The notes beneath the pieces were generated by a model. The model was not told the origin of the DNA, ran no database searches, and saw only the letters and a list, made by a program, of their open reading frames with translations. DNA of 64,000 nt, taken from positions 1-64,000 of the forward strand of contig CAJYIW010000001.1 of NCBI GenBank assembly GCA_913775095.1, given 5' to 3'. How positions within the stretch are numbered: position 1 is the first letter of the stretch; each line of letters opens with the position of its first letter. This DNA is from an uncultured Siphonobacter sp. Lineage in GTDB: Bacteria > Bacteroidota > Bacteroidia > Cytophagales > Spirosomataceae. The translations under genes and the position numbers were made by a program. Shown here in pieces: positions 24,716 to 33,057 of this stretch.

Positions 24716-25339
24716 ATGTCATCACTTATCGATTGCCCCGGATTAGCTAAACTCGAATCTGTACCAGACAACGATTGCGAGGTTATACCTGGGAAGGTTA
24801 TGCGAATGGGTTATCAGTTGCTCTCCGGTAGTGATTTTACCGAAACGAGCATCATTACTGAAACGGCCTGGACAGCAGCCCTCACCGCAGAGGATGCTAA
24901 AAAGATCGTTTTAACTCCCTTTTTATCGGACGCGGGTGACCCAATCACTCCAGGCGAGCCTAACCAAACGGGTGGTAATGACGGAACAACGGCCATGGGA
25001 CTTCCTGTCGTTGAATCATATGGCTTCAGTTCGGGCTTGTTCCAGATCATGGGGGCTTCATCTGCTCAGATTGATGCGTTACGCAAATTGACTGGAGCAT
25101 CCATCGCCCTTTCCGGACCTACTCGTCTGGGTACGTATCTCTTCTGCGAAGGGGACAAAATTGGCTCCATTGGTGGTAAGCCTATTCCCATTTACAACGT
25201 CACCATCAGTGATCCTACTTTAGGTGGTCGTGGGAAGGCGGTTAACTATCCGCTGCGGTTCAATTTCCCTGCGTTATGGTCGAAAGGCTTAACCTTTCAT
25301 AAGGCTAACTTTTCCCTGAACGCTCTCATCAATGCTTAA
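24716..25339 (+). CDS. Hypothetical structural protein
   Basis: This 207-residue protein sits between terminase and portal. It is rich in Gly, Ser and Thr with beta-strand stretches (GKVMRMGYQLLSGSDFTETSIITE; GTYLFCEGDKIGSIGGKPIPIYNVTI; AVNYPLRFNFPALWSKGLTF), as expected for a virion component. I do not recognise the family. It is the first gene after the late promoter and is coupled by TAATG to the next. Confidence 0.7.
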   Translation: MSSLIDCPGLAKLESVPDNDCEVIPGKVMRMGYQLLSGSDFTETSIITETAWTAALTAEDAKKIVLTPFLSDAGDPITPGEPNQTGGNDGTTAMGLPVVESYGFSSGLFQIMGASSAQIDALRKLTGASIALSGPTRLGTYLFCEGDKIGSIGGKPIPIYNVTISDPTLGGRGKAVNYPLRFNFPALWSKGLTFHKANFSLNALINA

Positions 25340-25569
25340 TGGCAAAGAAGGGAGTAAAGCTTGTTTTGGACCCCCAGGGGGAGGAGCAAGAGTTTAGCCA
25401 CGAACACGCAGAGGCTATCCTACGGTATCAAAAAAAAACTGGGTTAAGCGGTTGGACGCTGCCCGAGAAATCGAAACTTAACTTTGACGGTGAGACGCTC
25501 AGCACAAGAACTTCAAAAGTATCTGGAGAAACCGCAGAACTCGGCGGCGATTCTGCTGGCGAGAAGTGA
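25339..25569 (+). CDS. Small hypothetical phage protein
   Basis: This 76-residue charged protein (MAKKGVKLVLDPQGEEQEFSHEHAEAILRYQKKTGLSGWTLPE) starts on a TAATG overlap. Its last 27 codons overlap the portal gene in another frame. Small genes of this kind occur before portals, but the function is unknown. Confidence 0.6.
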   Translation: MAKKGVKLVLDPQGEEQEFSHEHAEAILRYQKKTGLSGWTLPEKSKLNFDGETLSTRTSKVSGETAELGGDSAGEK

Positions 25570-27208
25570 TGACGAGCGAACCGTATTTCATGCACGCCCG
25601 GCCTCTAAACTTGAAGAGGCCGGGAGTTATGCTTCTAAGTTCTCTGAACTGGTAAAGGGGATTGTAACCCAACCTCGCAAACAGGCGACCTTTTTCAAAC
25701 TCCTTCAGTTCCCACTTCCAACCCGGAAACAGATCAGCCGAGCTTCGGACGATTTGAACCGGGTTTTTGAGGCTCAGGACCGTTACGTAGGCTGGGAGTT
25801 TACTACGCCCGATACAGAGGAGGACTTTCGGGAATACGTCGAGGCTAAGAAGTTCGACACCTTTGTAAAGGAGAATATCTTCAATGCCATTTTTGAACGC
25901 TGTAACTCACTGGTCGTTGTTGACCTACCCGAGTTGCAGGCGTTCGGCGAATATCCCGAACCGTACGCCTATCTGCTTCCCATTGCCAACGTGGTTGACA
26001 TGGGGCTGAATTCAGACAAAAGCATCGAGTATTGCCTTTTCAAGATTTCTACGGATCGATTTGCGGCTTTTGATGAAGGCCATTTTCGTATTTACAGCAA
26101 GGGTAAGGATGGGGAGAATAAGGATACGTATACCCTGCAACGTGAGGTCCCTCATTCGCTGGGGTATTGCCCGGTGAATTTCATCTGGCATGACCAGTTT
26201 GGGGACGCGGGCATTCGTAGACTTTCACCGCTTTTCGATGCTTTGACGGACATGGATCGGCTGGTGATGAGTGATGTTTTTAAGGAAGATTTGGACCTGC
26301 ATGCGGCTTATCCGTATCTCTACTACCTGAAAGAAAAATGTAGTTATAAAGACGAGAAAGGTAATATGTGTGCGAATGGGGTTATCGCTTATTACGAAGA
26401 TGAGACCCCCAAAACCAAGCCCTGTCCCAATAATTGCCAGAACTCGTTTGCTGGGCCCGGTACTGCGTTTAAGATCACTCAGCCTGGAATAGGGGAGCAT
26501 GCCTTGCCGACTCCAGCTGGTTTCGTAACACTCCAACGGGATTCGCTTGATTATATCACCGAGAAGGTTGATGCCGCTAAGAAAGAGCTCTTTCACTTCC
26601 TGACGGGTTATGAACAGGAGGCGGATAAGACGAAAGCCCTGAACGAAGACCAGGTGCAAAGCCAGTTTGAAGCCCGGATTAATAAACTGATCTATTGGGC
26701 CGAACATCTGGAGAAAACGCATCGCTGGATTCTGGAAACCATTGCCCGACTTCGGTATGGAAACGAGTTCCTGAAGGTCACAGTCAACTACGGTCGTGAG
26801 TTCTACCTTGAAACCCTTCAGGATGCCCTCACGGCCTATCAGGATGCCCGAGCGAAAGGGTTACCGATGTACCTGCTCGAAGTCCTCCGTCGCCGGGTTG
26901 TTCGCCTGCTGGCCCGGAATAATGATCACGAATTACAGCGGCTCACCTTACTGGAGCTGCTCGAACCTTACCCCGATGTGCCACTGACTAGCGTTCAGCA
27001 GGGTACACCGGATTACGAGTTGAAAGCCAACTTTAGCCGATACGTCGGGCAGTTCGAACGCAACAATATCGACCTCGTGAGCTTCGGGTCAAATGGATCT
27101 ATCGCAAAGAAGCTCGAAACCATCGAAAACGAACTTTACAGTTATGTCCAAGCAAGAGCAAAACTTTGGCAACAAAGACAGCCAGAAGACCCAGCCACTG
27201 CCCAATAA
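25490..27208 (+). CDS. Portal-like protein with a cysteine-rich insert
   Basis: About 572 residues encode a portal-type protein by size, position after terminase and helical C-terminal part (LDYITEKVDAAKKELFHFLTGYEQEADKTKALNEDQVQSQFEARINKLIYWAEHLEKTHRWILETIARLRYG). Portals form the dodecameric gate for DNA entry. Between about residues 283 and 316, CSYKDEKGNMC and CPNNC look like a zinc ribbon, unusual for a portal. No ATG is available near the start; GTG 25490 is preferred over TTG 25484. Confidence 0.72.
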   Translation: MRRSAQELQKYLEKPQNSAAILLARSDDERTVFHARPASKLEEAGSYASKFSELVKGIVTQPRKQATFFKLLQFPLPTRKQISRASDDLNRVFEAQDRYVGWEFTTPDTEEDFREYVEAKKFDTFVKENIFNAIFERCNSLVVVDLPELQAFGEYPEPYAYLLPIANVVDMGLNSDKSIEYCLFKISTDRFAAFDEGHFRIYSKGKDGENKDTYTLQREVPHSLGYCPVNFIWHDQFGDAGIRRLSPLFDALTDMDRLVMSDVFKEDLDLHAAYPYLYYLKEKCSYKDEKGNMCANGVIAYYEDETPKTKPCPNNCQNSFAGPGTAFKITQPGIGEHALPTPAGFVTLQRDSLDYITEKVDAAKKELFHFLTGYEQEADKTKALNEDQVQSQFEARINKLIYWAEHLEKTHRWILETIARLRYGNEFLKVTVNYGREFYLETLQDALTAYQDARAKGLPMYLLEVLRRRVVRLLARNNDHELQRLTLLELLEPYPDVPLTSVQQGTPDYELKANFSRYVGQFERNNIDLVSFGSNGSIAKKLETIENELYSYVQARAKLWQQRQPEDPATAQ

Positions 27209-27659
27209 CTTCGATAAGAAGTGTGTCTGGGTTCGCCAAACCGTAACCCGTAAACTTGAAGGCCAGAACGTTACGGTAGGAGCAAAAAGTATCGGAGAAG
27301 TCCAGTGCTACACTCCGGAGGAATTCGAAGATACCTTCATCGAAGACAACGGGATTTATCGTCACCGTTCTCTGGATTTTCAGGCAACGATTCTTCATCA
27401 GCCTACAGGTGGGGTAGACGCACCTTCTGAATTGGACATCCAAAAAGAGGAAATCGAAAAGCAGAAGGAGAAAGAACTTTTGGAACTGCGTCAGCAGCTG
27501 AAGGATTCTCAGGCTCAAAATGAGCAATTAAAGTCAGACTTAGCAGACAAGGAAAAGGCAATTGAAGAAAAAGCGAAAGAGGTAGATGACAATGCGAAAA
27601 AGGAAACGCAGGAAGCTACCAAAGCCGCAAAATCTCCAGCGACTGCACCAAAAGCTTAA
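27144..27659 (+). CDS. Hypothetical protein with C-terminal coiled coil
   Basis: This 171-residue protein has a beta-containing N-terminal half (KKCVWVRQTVTRKLEGQNVTVGAKSIGEVQCYTPEEFEDTF) and then a long heptad-rich region (EEIEKQKEKELLELRQQLKDSQAQNEQLKSDLADKEKAIEEKAKEV) ending in an Ala/Lys tail. A longer form from ATG 27093 would overlap the portal gene by 116 bases. Role unknown, perhaps head completion. Confidence 0.65.
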   Translation: MSKQEQNFGNKDSQKTQPLPNNFDKKCVWVRQTVTRKLEGQNVTVGAKSIGEVQCYTPEEFEDTFIEDNGIYRHRSLDFQATILHQPTGGVDAPSELDIQKEEIEKQKEKELLELRQQLKDSQAQNEQLKSDLADKEKAIEEKAKEVDDNAKKETQEATKAAKSPATAPKA

Positions 27660-27667
27660 TCAATTCG

Positions 27668-27694
27668 TCAGCCGGGGCAACTCGGCTGATTTTA
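27668..27694 (+). terminator. Weak hairpin before the scaffold gene
   Basis: TCAGCCG and CGGCTGA form a 7-bp stem followed by four to five T residues. It may partly attenuate rather than stop transcription into the scaffold gene. Confidence 0.45.
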
Positions 27695-27720
27695 ACCTTT
27701 AGTAAATTTCAGCCAACACA

Positions 27721-28557
27721 ATGACTTACGCAGAAATCAAAGCCGCCATCGACGGCGACGCCTCTTTAAAAGCAGAACTCCTGAAAGGATTAGAGCCTGA
27801 CGTTATTACCGCCCTTACCACTGCCGGTAATGTCGTTAAGAAGAAAGTCGAGATTGATCAGGAAATTACGACAGCTAAAGGGGAGGCAACAAGAGACGCC
27901 CACTCCGCCTGGGAAACAAAAATTGGCGAGTTAACTGGAAAGACTCGTCCAGAAGGTAAAAAAGGTTTGGATTGGGCTGTTGAAGAAATTACCGCGATTA
28001 AGAGTAAAGCGGCGGGTTCCGATACCGACAAATCTGAGCTTAATCAGCTTCGTACTGAACTTAACACTTTAAGAACCGAGCTGACAAATAAGGACGCAGA
28101 ATCGTTCAAACGTGAAGTGAATGGCCTTATCGACGGGGCTGTTCAAAATGCCAATATTCTGATCCCTGCTCACCTGAAAACGGACGAGGAAAAGAATAGT
28201 TATGTTGCTCTTCAACGTAAAGCTTTGAAGTCTTTGTTCACGTCTGAATTAGTAGCGAAAACTGATCAGGAACGTGGTACTGTATTCTTCGAAGGTGAAA
28301 ACGCAATTCTGAAGGACGGCAAAGCTTTAACACCTACCGACATCATCCGTGATCGTTATAAAACCTTCTTGGCTCCCGAAAAGCAACAGCAAAATGGAGC
28401 GGGTACAGGCGGAAATGGTGGTGGAAATGACGGTAAGGTAAACAAATACGCGGGTATGACTCAGGAACAGGCCCGTAACGAACTTCTCAAAGACGGCCAT
28501 CCAAGCGGAAGTGATAAATACACTGAAGTAATGGCTACCTACGAGAACCAACAGTAA
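27721..28557 (+). CDS. Capsid scaffolding protein
   Basis: The 278-residue protein is largely charged helix with a central coiled coil (SELNQLRTELNTLRTELTNKDAESFKREVNGLIDGAV), a Gly/Asn linker (GAGTGGNGGGNDGK) and a C-terminal helical segment. This design and its place just before the capsid gene are typical of phage scaffold proteins, which shape the prohead and leave it. Confidence 0.75.
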   Translation: MTYAEIKAAIDGDASLKAELLKGLEPDVITALTTAGNVVKKKVEIDQEITTAKGEATRDAHSAWETKIGELTGKTRPEGKKGLDWAVEEITAIKSKAAGSDTDKSELNQLRTELNTLRTELTNKDAESFKREVNGLIDGAVQNANILIPAHLKTDEEKNSYVALQRKALKSLFTSELVAKTDQERGTVFFEGENAILKDGKALTPTDIIRDRYKTFLAPEKQQQNGAGTGGNGGGNDGKVNKYAGMTQEQARNELLKDGHPSGSDKYTEVMATYENQQ

Positions 28558-28562
28558 CCCTC

Positions 28563-28591
28563 AGCCCGATTCCTTCAGCCGGAATCGGGCT
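28563..28591 (+). other. Hairpin between scaffold and capsid genes
   Basis: A perfect 11-bp stem (28563-28573 with 28581-28591) lacks a T tract. It may protect the capsid transcript or set the scaffold-to-capsid ratio rather than terminate. Confidence 0.5.
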
Positions 28592-28655
28592 AGCAGCTAC
28601 CAAACCTTTGCTTCGGGCAGCGTAACGAAATGTTAAACGCTAAATTTTAAAGCTA

Positions 28656-29711
28656 ATGTCCATAGCTGCAACCGTTTTTGACAAGGCCGTAGTAATGGCC
28701 AAAGATCGTTTTAAGCAGTTCGAAAACCGTCGCCCTCTGATGGGTGCTTATGAAGCCCTTCGAGAAGGAACGAACCAGCTGGTAACTAAAACGAATCTGG
28801 AGAAGGCTCGTTCGTCTCCATCCCGCCCCGTGACAATGCCCGTTTTAAAGCGTTATGACGCGACGGTTCATAATAAGCGGGCTGTTGTATTGCCAGGTGA
28901 TGAACCCAGTTCTGATCTGGTAACGCTGAATTGGTTTACCCGTGGTTTTACGGTTAAAACCCGTGAAGCGGTTCATCAAGGCAACTACATCAGCGAAGCT
29001 GAGTACATCGCTCACCAGATTGAGAACGGCATGCGTGCTGTTTATCAGGATTCAGTGGAAGTGGGCAAAGAGTCATTTGACAAGCTATCTTCAGATTATC
29101 TGAACGCTTCGAAAATGACCAGTTTGGCTACGACCACGTTGGCAGGTGTAACGATCGCTGGAGGTGCGTATGAGATGACTCAGGATAAGCTGTATATGTA
29201 CATGCCTACCTTGTTTCAAAAAAATCAACTTCAGGGGCCTTTCCACGATGTAGCGAACATGGATGCTTATGCTCTGCGTACCTACATGAGCACAATGGGT
29301 TCCGGCAACCAACAGAATCTGGAGAAGTTGCTGACTAGCCAATATGATTTTGGTTACTCCCAGCACATTGCTGTTCCCGCGAATACGCTGGAGTCACATT
29401 ACTTCATGGCAAAAGGTAGTTATGGCGTGCTGGATTGGATCGAATACGATTGCCGCAGCAACGGTGGTTACGATGGGAAAGGTAGCTGGGACGGTACGTA
29501 CAAATACACCACCTGGCAAGACCCATACGGAACGCTTTGGGGTGTATTGGTAACGATGGGACCTAACGAATCAACGATTGAAGGTCTGGAGCGTTCCTAC
29601 GCTATGCAGATGGATTTCTTCAAGGATACGGCATTCGTGAAGTCTTACTCGTCTGAAGCTGGCAAGTCCGAGACGATCAAAGTAAACGTCAAGCCCCAAG
29701 TAACGGCTTAG
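28656..29711 (+). CDS. Major capsid protein
   Basis: The 351-residue protein follows the scaffold and precedes a strong terminator, the usual setting of a major capsid gene. It has an N-terminal helical arm (KAVVMAKDRFKQFENRRPLMGAYEALREG), a strand-rich core, a spine-like helix (ISEAEYIAHQIENGMRAVYQDSVEVGKESFDKLSSDYLN) and a beta-rich C-terminus. The fold is probably HK97-like, but the call rests on size and position. Confidence 0.72.
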   Translation: MSIAATVFDKAVVMAKDRFKQFENRRPLMGAYEALREGTNQLVTKTNLEKARSSPSRPVTMPVLKRYDATVHNKRAVVLPGDEPSSDLVTLNWFTRGFTVKTREAVHQGNYISEAEYIAHQIENGMRAVYQDSVEVGKESFDKLSSDYLNASKMTSLATTTLAGVTIAGGAYEMTQDKLYMYMPTLFQKNQLQGPFHDVANMDAYALRTYMSTMGSGNQQNLEKLLTSQYDFGYSQHIAVPANTLESHYFMAKGSYGVLDWIEYDCRSNGGYDGKGSWDGTYKYTTWQDPYGTLWGVLVTMGPNESTIEGLERSYAMQMDFFKDTAFVKSYSSEAGKSETIKVNVKPQVTA

Positions 29712-29735
29712 TAATCTGCTCAATTTCATCAATAG

Positions 29736-29764
29736 CCCCGCCCAATCAACGGGCGGGGTTTTGT
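29736..29764 (+). terminator. Terminator after the capsid gene
   Basis: CCCCGCCC and GGGCGGGG form an 8-bp GC stem with a 7-base loop and a following T run. Confidence 0.85.
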
Positions 29765-29774
29765 CTTTACAATC

Positions 29775-31040
29775 ATGGTGATATCTGAACGCATCTTTTC
29801 TGAACTGGCCGGGCTGGTGGGCTTCCGGTCGAATTTTGATCCTGCGAATGTGATTGATGCCGAAATTCAGGCCTCGGAGTCAGGTTTGACGGTTAACGGG
29901 GTTCACGCCCTAATCAATTCGCAGAATTTGCTGGCTACTCTTTCGGACGGGCCGGAAAACTTCATTGCTTTTAATCCCTACAACGTCGAAACGGTCTTCG
30001 ACAAGGGAAGTATCGTTAAAGTAGGAACGAAGCTCTTCATGAGCCTGAAAAGTGGCAATATGGGCAATGATGTAACGAACTCGGATTGGTGGAAACATAC
30101 GAACCTGCTTTCGGAAGTTCTTCGACGGACGTACCGCGATTCAGTAGCGGCGGTATTGACCTCTTTTCTGAACCTGAAAAAAGAGTCCGGAGCCGGCAAG
30201 GAATTGCTGATGACAGGGATGCTTCTCAACGAAAACGGACGTCTACCTGATCTGGTGGAAAAGAAGGGTCGATTCGTGGGGTTTCTCGTTCGTCCCAAAG
30301 AAACGGATCTGGCTGTTGTCCTTCGCCGAATCGGAATTCAGTTTTCAGCCAACGGTACCATTCCTCTCAAAATCTATCGAATCACTGACAATGAAGCACT
30401 GCAAGCAATCCCTGTCGAGTATCAACATCAAGGCAAATTCTATTATCAGTCGCTTCCGTCGCCGGTTTCTCTACCGTATTGGTCTGCGGATGTAATTGGG
30501 GAAACGTACCTGGTCGGCTACTTCGAAAACGAACTGCCTGAAGGTGTACAAGCCGTGAGGGTGTCTCGCACGATCGGTAAATCTGGTTGCTCGGGCTGTA
30601 ACCCGGCGTACTCGCAGATGGTGGGCAAGTGGAGTCGGTACGTTGATATCAGTGCGGTATCCGTCCCGGGCGAATCGCTGTTTGATGAGGAGGCCTACAC
30701 GTATCACAAGGATCAGAATTTCGGACTGAATCTGGTGTTTGACGTAATCTGTGATGTGACGGAGCGGATTGTTCAGCAACGTAACTCGTTTGCGGAGGCT
30801 ATTCAGCTTCAGTGGGGCATCTCCCTGCTGGAAGTAATGGCTTCATCAAGCCGGGTCAATCAGGTGGGCAATACGGCTGAGGTGAAGGCTTACAATTACC
30901 TGTTGGAAATGAATAACCCACGTAATCCGCACAAGCTTCTCAAAACGGCAATGAGTAGTTTGAGTCTGGATTTATCGGATTTGAATGCTATCTGCCTGCC
31001 TTGTCAGGAAAGTGCAGGGGTTGAAATTGGAGCCTGGTAA
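29775..31040 (+). CDS. Hypothetical head or connector protein
   Basis: The 421-residue protein sits between capsid and neck-type genes. It has mixed alpha/beta content and two Cys pairs (GCSGC near residue 275 and LPCQ near 410) that could form a metal site or disulfides. The start ATG lies 11 bases after the capsid terminator. I do not recognise a family; a head-tail connection or capsid decoration role is possible. Confidence 0.65.
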   Translation: MVISERIFSELAGLVGFRSNFDPANVIDAEIQASESGLTVNGVHALINSQNLLATLSDGPENFIAFNPYNVETVFDKGSIVKVGTKLFMSLKSGNMGNDVTNSDWWKHTNLLSEVLRRTYRDSVAAVLTSFLNLKKESGAGKELLMTGMLLNENGRLPDLVEKKGRFVGFLVRPKETDLAVVLRRIGIQFSANGTIPLKIYRITDNEALQAIPVEYQHQGKFYYQSLPSPVSLPYWSADVIGETYLVGYFENELPEGVQAVRVSRTIGKSGCSGCNPAYSQMVGKWSRYVDISAVSVPGESLFDEEAYTYHKDQNFGLNLVFDVICDVTERIVQQRNSFAEAIQLQWGISLLEVMASSSRVNQVGNTAEVKAYNYLLEMNNPRNPHKLLKTAMSSLSLDLSDLNAICLPCQESAGVEIGAW

Positions 31041-31483
31041 TGGGAACGAAAGCGAATCAAATCCGGGATTTCTTCGTCGGTCGCCTGGAAGCTATCGACA
31101 TGAAAGGACTGATTAACTGGGCAGTGAACCGGCATGGAGCCTACGCCATCGAGCTGAATAAACGTCAGCTCAAAGTAGGACAGGATGATCAGGGGAAAAT
31201 CATCACGCCGCCCTATACCGCGATGACCGTTTCTATCAAGAAGGCGAAGGGGCAGCCCTATGACCGGGTTACGTTAAAAGACACGGGAGATTTTCAGGAC
31301 GGAATGAACATGAGACGGGTTGCGGCCGGAAATGAAATTTCCTCGTATGACTGGAAAACCATTTCCCTGACCCAAAAATACGGCGTTGATATCTTCGGCT
31401 TGAACGAAAAGAACAAAGGCATTTTCTGTAACCGGATGAAGCCTGATGCACAAAAGCAGTTTAAAACCCTCCTTCGTTTCTAA
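31040..31483 (+). CDS. Probable neck or tail-completion protein
   Basis: This 147-residue protein is coupled by TAATG to the gene before and, by a shared A (TAATG again), to the one after. The sequence (IRDFFVGRLEAIDMKGLINWAVNRHGAYAIELNKRQL...DRVTLKDTGDFQDGMNMR) resembles the size and composition of head-tail joining proteins. The function is inferred from position only. Confidence 0.6.
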   Translation: MGTKANQIRDFFVGRLEAIDMKGLINWAVNRHGAYAIELNKRQLKVGQDDQGKIITPPYTAMTVSIKKAKGQPYDRVTLKDTGDFQDGMNMRRVAAGNEISSYDWKTISLTQKYGVDIFGLNEKNKGIFCNRMKPDAQKQFKTLLRF

Positions 31484-32052
31484 TGAATCCTGCAATTTCG
31501 AATACCCTAAACGATACTTCCGGAGCGGTTGGGCTTGAACACGTCATTCTTCAGCTCCAGTATCGCCTTTCATCGTTACCATGGCTTCAGGTGGTCTTCG
31601 GTCGGGCGTTTACGCTTTCCAAAAGTCAGCAAGTGGAAGCTGAACCCAATGTGTATGCGGGCAGTGGGGAGTACATCTCATCCCTGCCCAATGACTTCTT
31701 TACCTCCCAATCGTTTTTCAGGTCAGAAGGTCCGGAGCGGCCCGGGAGCGTTCTACTTTCGACGGGTAGGTATCAATCGACCCGGAACATGGCCTTGCTG
31801 GTTTGGTTGAATCTGGAAGAACTGAAGCATGACTCTAAGCGAGACGACATCTACCTGGAAACCCTGAAATTTGAAGTGATGGGAAAACTCCGGGAGTCTG
31901 AATTTGTCTCGGAAGTCTACGAGTACGAAGATGAGTCACCGCAGGCCATCTTTCAGGGGTATGACGTTGAAAAGATCAAACCTGAACGACTCATATACCC
32001 GTACTGCGGTTTTCGTATATCCTTCACCGTTTCTTTCATCAAGCCATGTTAA
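31483..32052 (+). CDS. Hypothetical tail-region protein (tail terminator-like by position)
   Basis: This 189-residue protein alternates strands and helices (VILQLQYRLSSLPWLQVVFGRAFTL; NMALLVWLNLEELKHDSKRDDIYLETLKFEVMGKLRES; CGFRISFTVSFIKP). Its size, the central helix-rich part and the place before the tail chaperone fit a tail terminator or minor tail component. No motif is decisive. Confidence 0.6.
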   Translation: MNPAISNTLNDTSGAVGLEHVILQLQYRLSSLPWLQVVFGRAFTLSKSQQVEAEPNVYAGSGEYISSLPNDFFTSQSFFRSEGPERPGSVLLSTGRYQSTRNMALLVWLNLEELKHDSKRDDIYLETLKFEVMGKLRESEFVSEVYEYEDESPQAIFQGYDVEKIKPERLIYPYCGFRISFTVSFIKPC

Positions 32053-32297
32053 GCGATATCATTTTTGTTTCCCTGGTCATCGTCGGGGTTTTGTTCGTTT
32101 GTGGAAAATACGAACTCGACGAGTGGGCGTATCAGCTCTTGGGCTGGCATGTGTTTCGCTGTAACTTTTGTATGAGTTTCTGGGCAAACCTGCTGGTGAT
32201 GATTTTCATTCTTCCGCCCTGGCTCATACTTCCGGCAGCTCTGGCCGGAGCAAGTTTCGGTACACCTTTCCTAATGATTTTAAAACGCGGGTTATGA
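32046..32297 (+). CDS. Small membrane protein in the tail operon
   Basis: The 83 residues are strongly hydrophobic, with two or three membrane helices (DIIFVSLVIVGVLFVCG; FCMSFWANLLVMIFILPPWLILPAALAGASFGT). It overlaps its neighbours at both ends and is coupled by ATGA to the chaperone gene. A membrane protein here is unusual; a role in DNA injection, holin function or superinfection exclusion is possible. Confidence 0.65.
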   Translation: MLSDIIFVSLVIVGVLFVCGKYELDEWAYQLLGWHVFRCNFCMSFWANLLVMIFILPPWLILPAALAGASFGTPFLMILKRGL

Positions 32298-32746
32298 GAA
32301 CGATCAAACTTAAAAAGCATACGGTAGCTTTTTACGATTCCATTTTTGAAACGCCGATCGCGGTTCACAAGCTTCATGAACGCTACGTAGCGGCGGCGGC
32401 CTTCACAGTCGGGAACCTAGACAGCTACGGGGTACGGATTGGCTCAGCCCTGAATCACCTGGCCGCTAACAATCCATCAGCGGTCGAAACAGAACTCCGG
32501 AACCTGTATTTCGGGCTGTATCAGTTTTCCATGGGCATGGACATGAATAGTTTGGCCCTGTTAGCTTTGGTGGCTGAGGTGGATGAAAAGCCCTACGTCA
32601 AGCGAGACGAAGAGAGCCTTTTGAAGCTCAGGGATCAGATGTCTTCCTGGGGACTCACCAACGCTGCGGCCGAGAAATTGGCCGAAGACTTAAAAAAAAA
32701 ATACGTGTCGAACTGGATCGTGGGTTCGCCGGATGGTTCGGAGTAG
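32294..32746 (+). CDS. Tail assembly chaperone, short form (gpG-like)
   Basis: The 150-residue product begins at ATG 32294 with MRTIKLKKHTVAFYDSIFETPIAVHKLHERYV and is helix-rich. Near its end the codons TTA-AAA-AAA-AAA lie on a run of ten A residues (32692-32701), an efficient slippery sequence. Phage tail chaperones upstream of the tape measure gene are classically made in two forms by -1 frameshifting, and this gene fits that plan. Confidence 0.7.
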   Translation: MRTIKLKKHTVAFYDSIFETPIAVHKLHERYVAAAAFTVGNLDSYGVRIGSALNHLAANNPSAVETELRNLYFGLYQFSMGMDMNSLALLALVAEVDEKPYVKRDEESLLKLRDQMSSWGLTNAAAEKLAEDLKKKYVSNWIVGSPDGSE

Positions 32747-33057
32747 GTGAAGCTTCCAGCCGGGAGATCCTACGTCTTTCGCTGATTGCTCAGGGTGATT
32801 ATTATATCAATCCCACGCAGGAAAATCAGGATAAGTATCACGCCCTTCGCCTGCAGTATTCCGAGATGACCGAATCACCTTCGTTCGATCCGGGCAATCC
32901 TGATAACTTCATCATCGACGTCGAACGATCTTTTGCCCGTACCTGTGCCGCCCTGGAAGAGATGGGATGCAGAGAACCCAAAGAATTGACAGTTTTCGAG
33001 TTCTACGCCCGCATTCAACAACTAGAACAACGCAAGCCCGATGTTAAACCACAATAA
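32294..33057 (+). CDS. Tail assembly chaperone, -1 frameshifted long form (gpGT-like)
   Basis: A -1 slip on the A10 run at 32692-32701 would fuse the chaperone to the frame that continues through IRVELDRGFAGWFGVGEASS, then REILRLSLIAQGDYYINPTQ, and ends QQLEQRKPDVKPQ at 33057. This frame has no good start of its own before ATG 32866, yet its upstream part reads as sensible protein. The ratio of the two forms would guide tail assembly on the tape measure protein. Frameshifting is inferred, not shown. Confidence 0.65.

Noticed and set aside
32692-32701. Frameshift mutation or sequencing error breaking one gene in two
   Set aside because: Position and two-frame layout match the known tail chaperone frameshift plan, so programmed slippage is more likely, though an error cannot be fully excluded.
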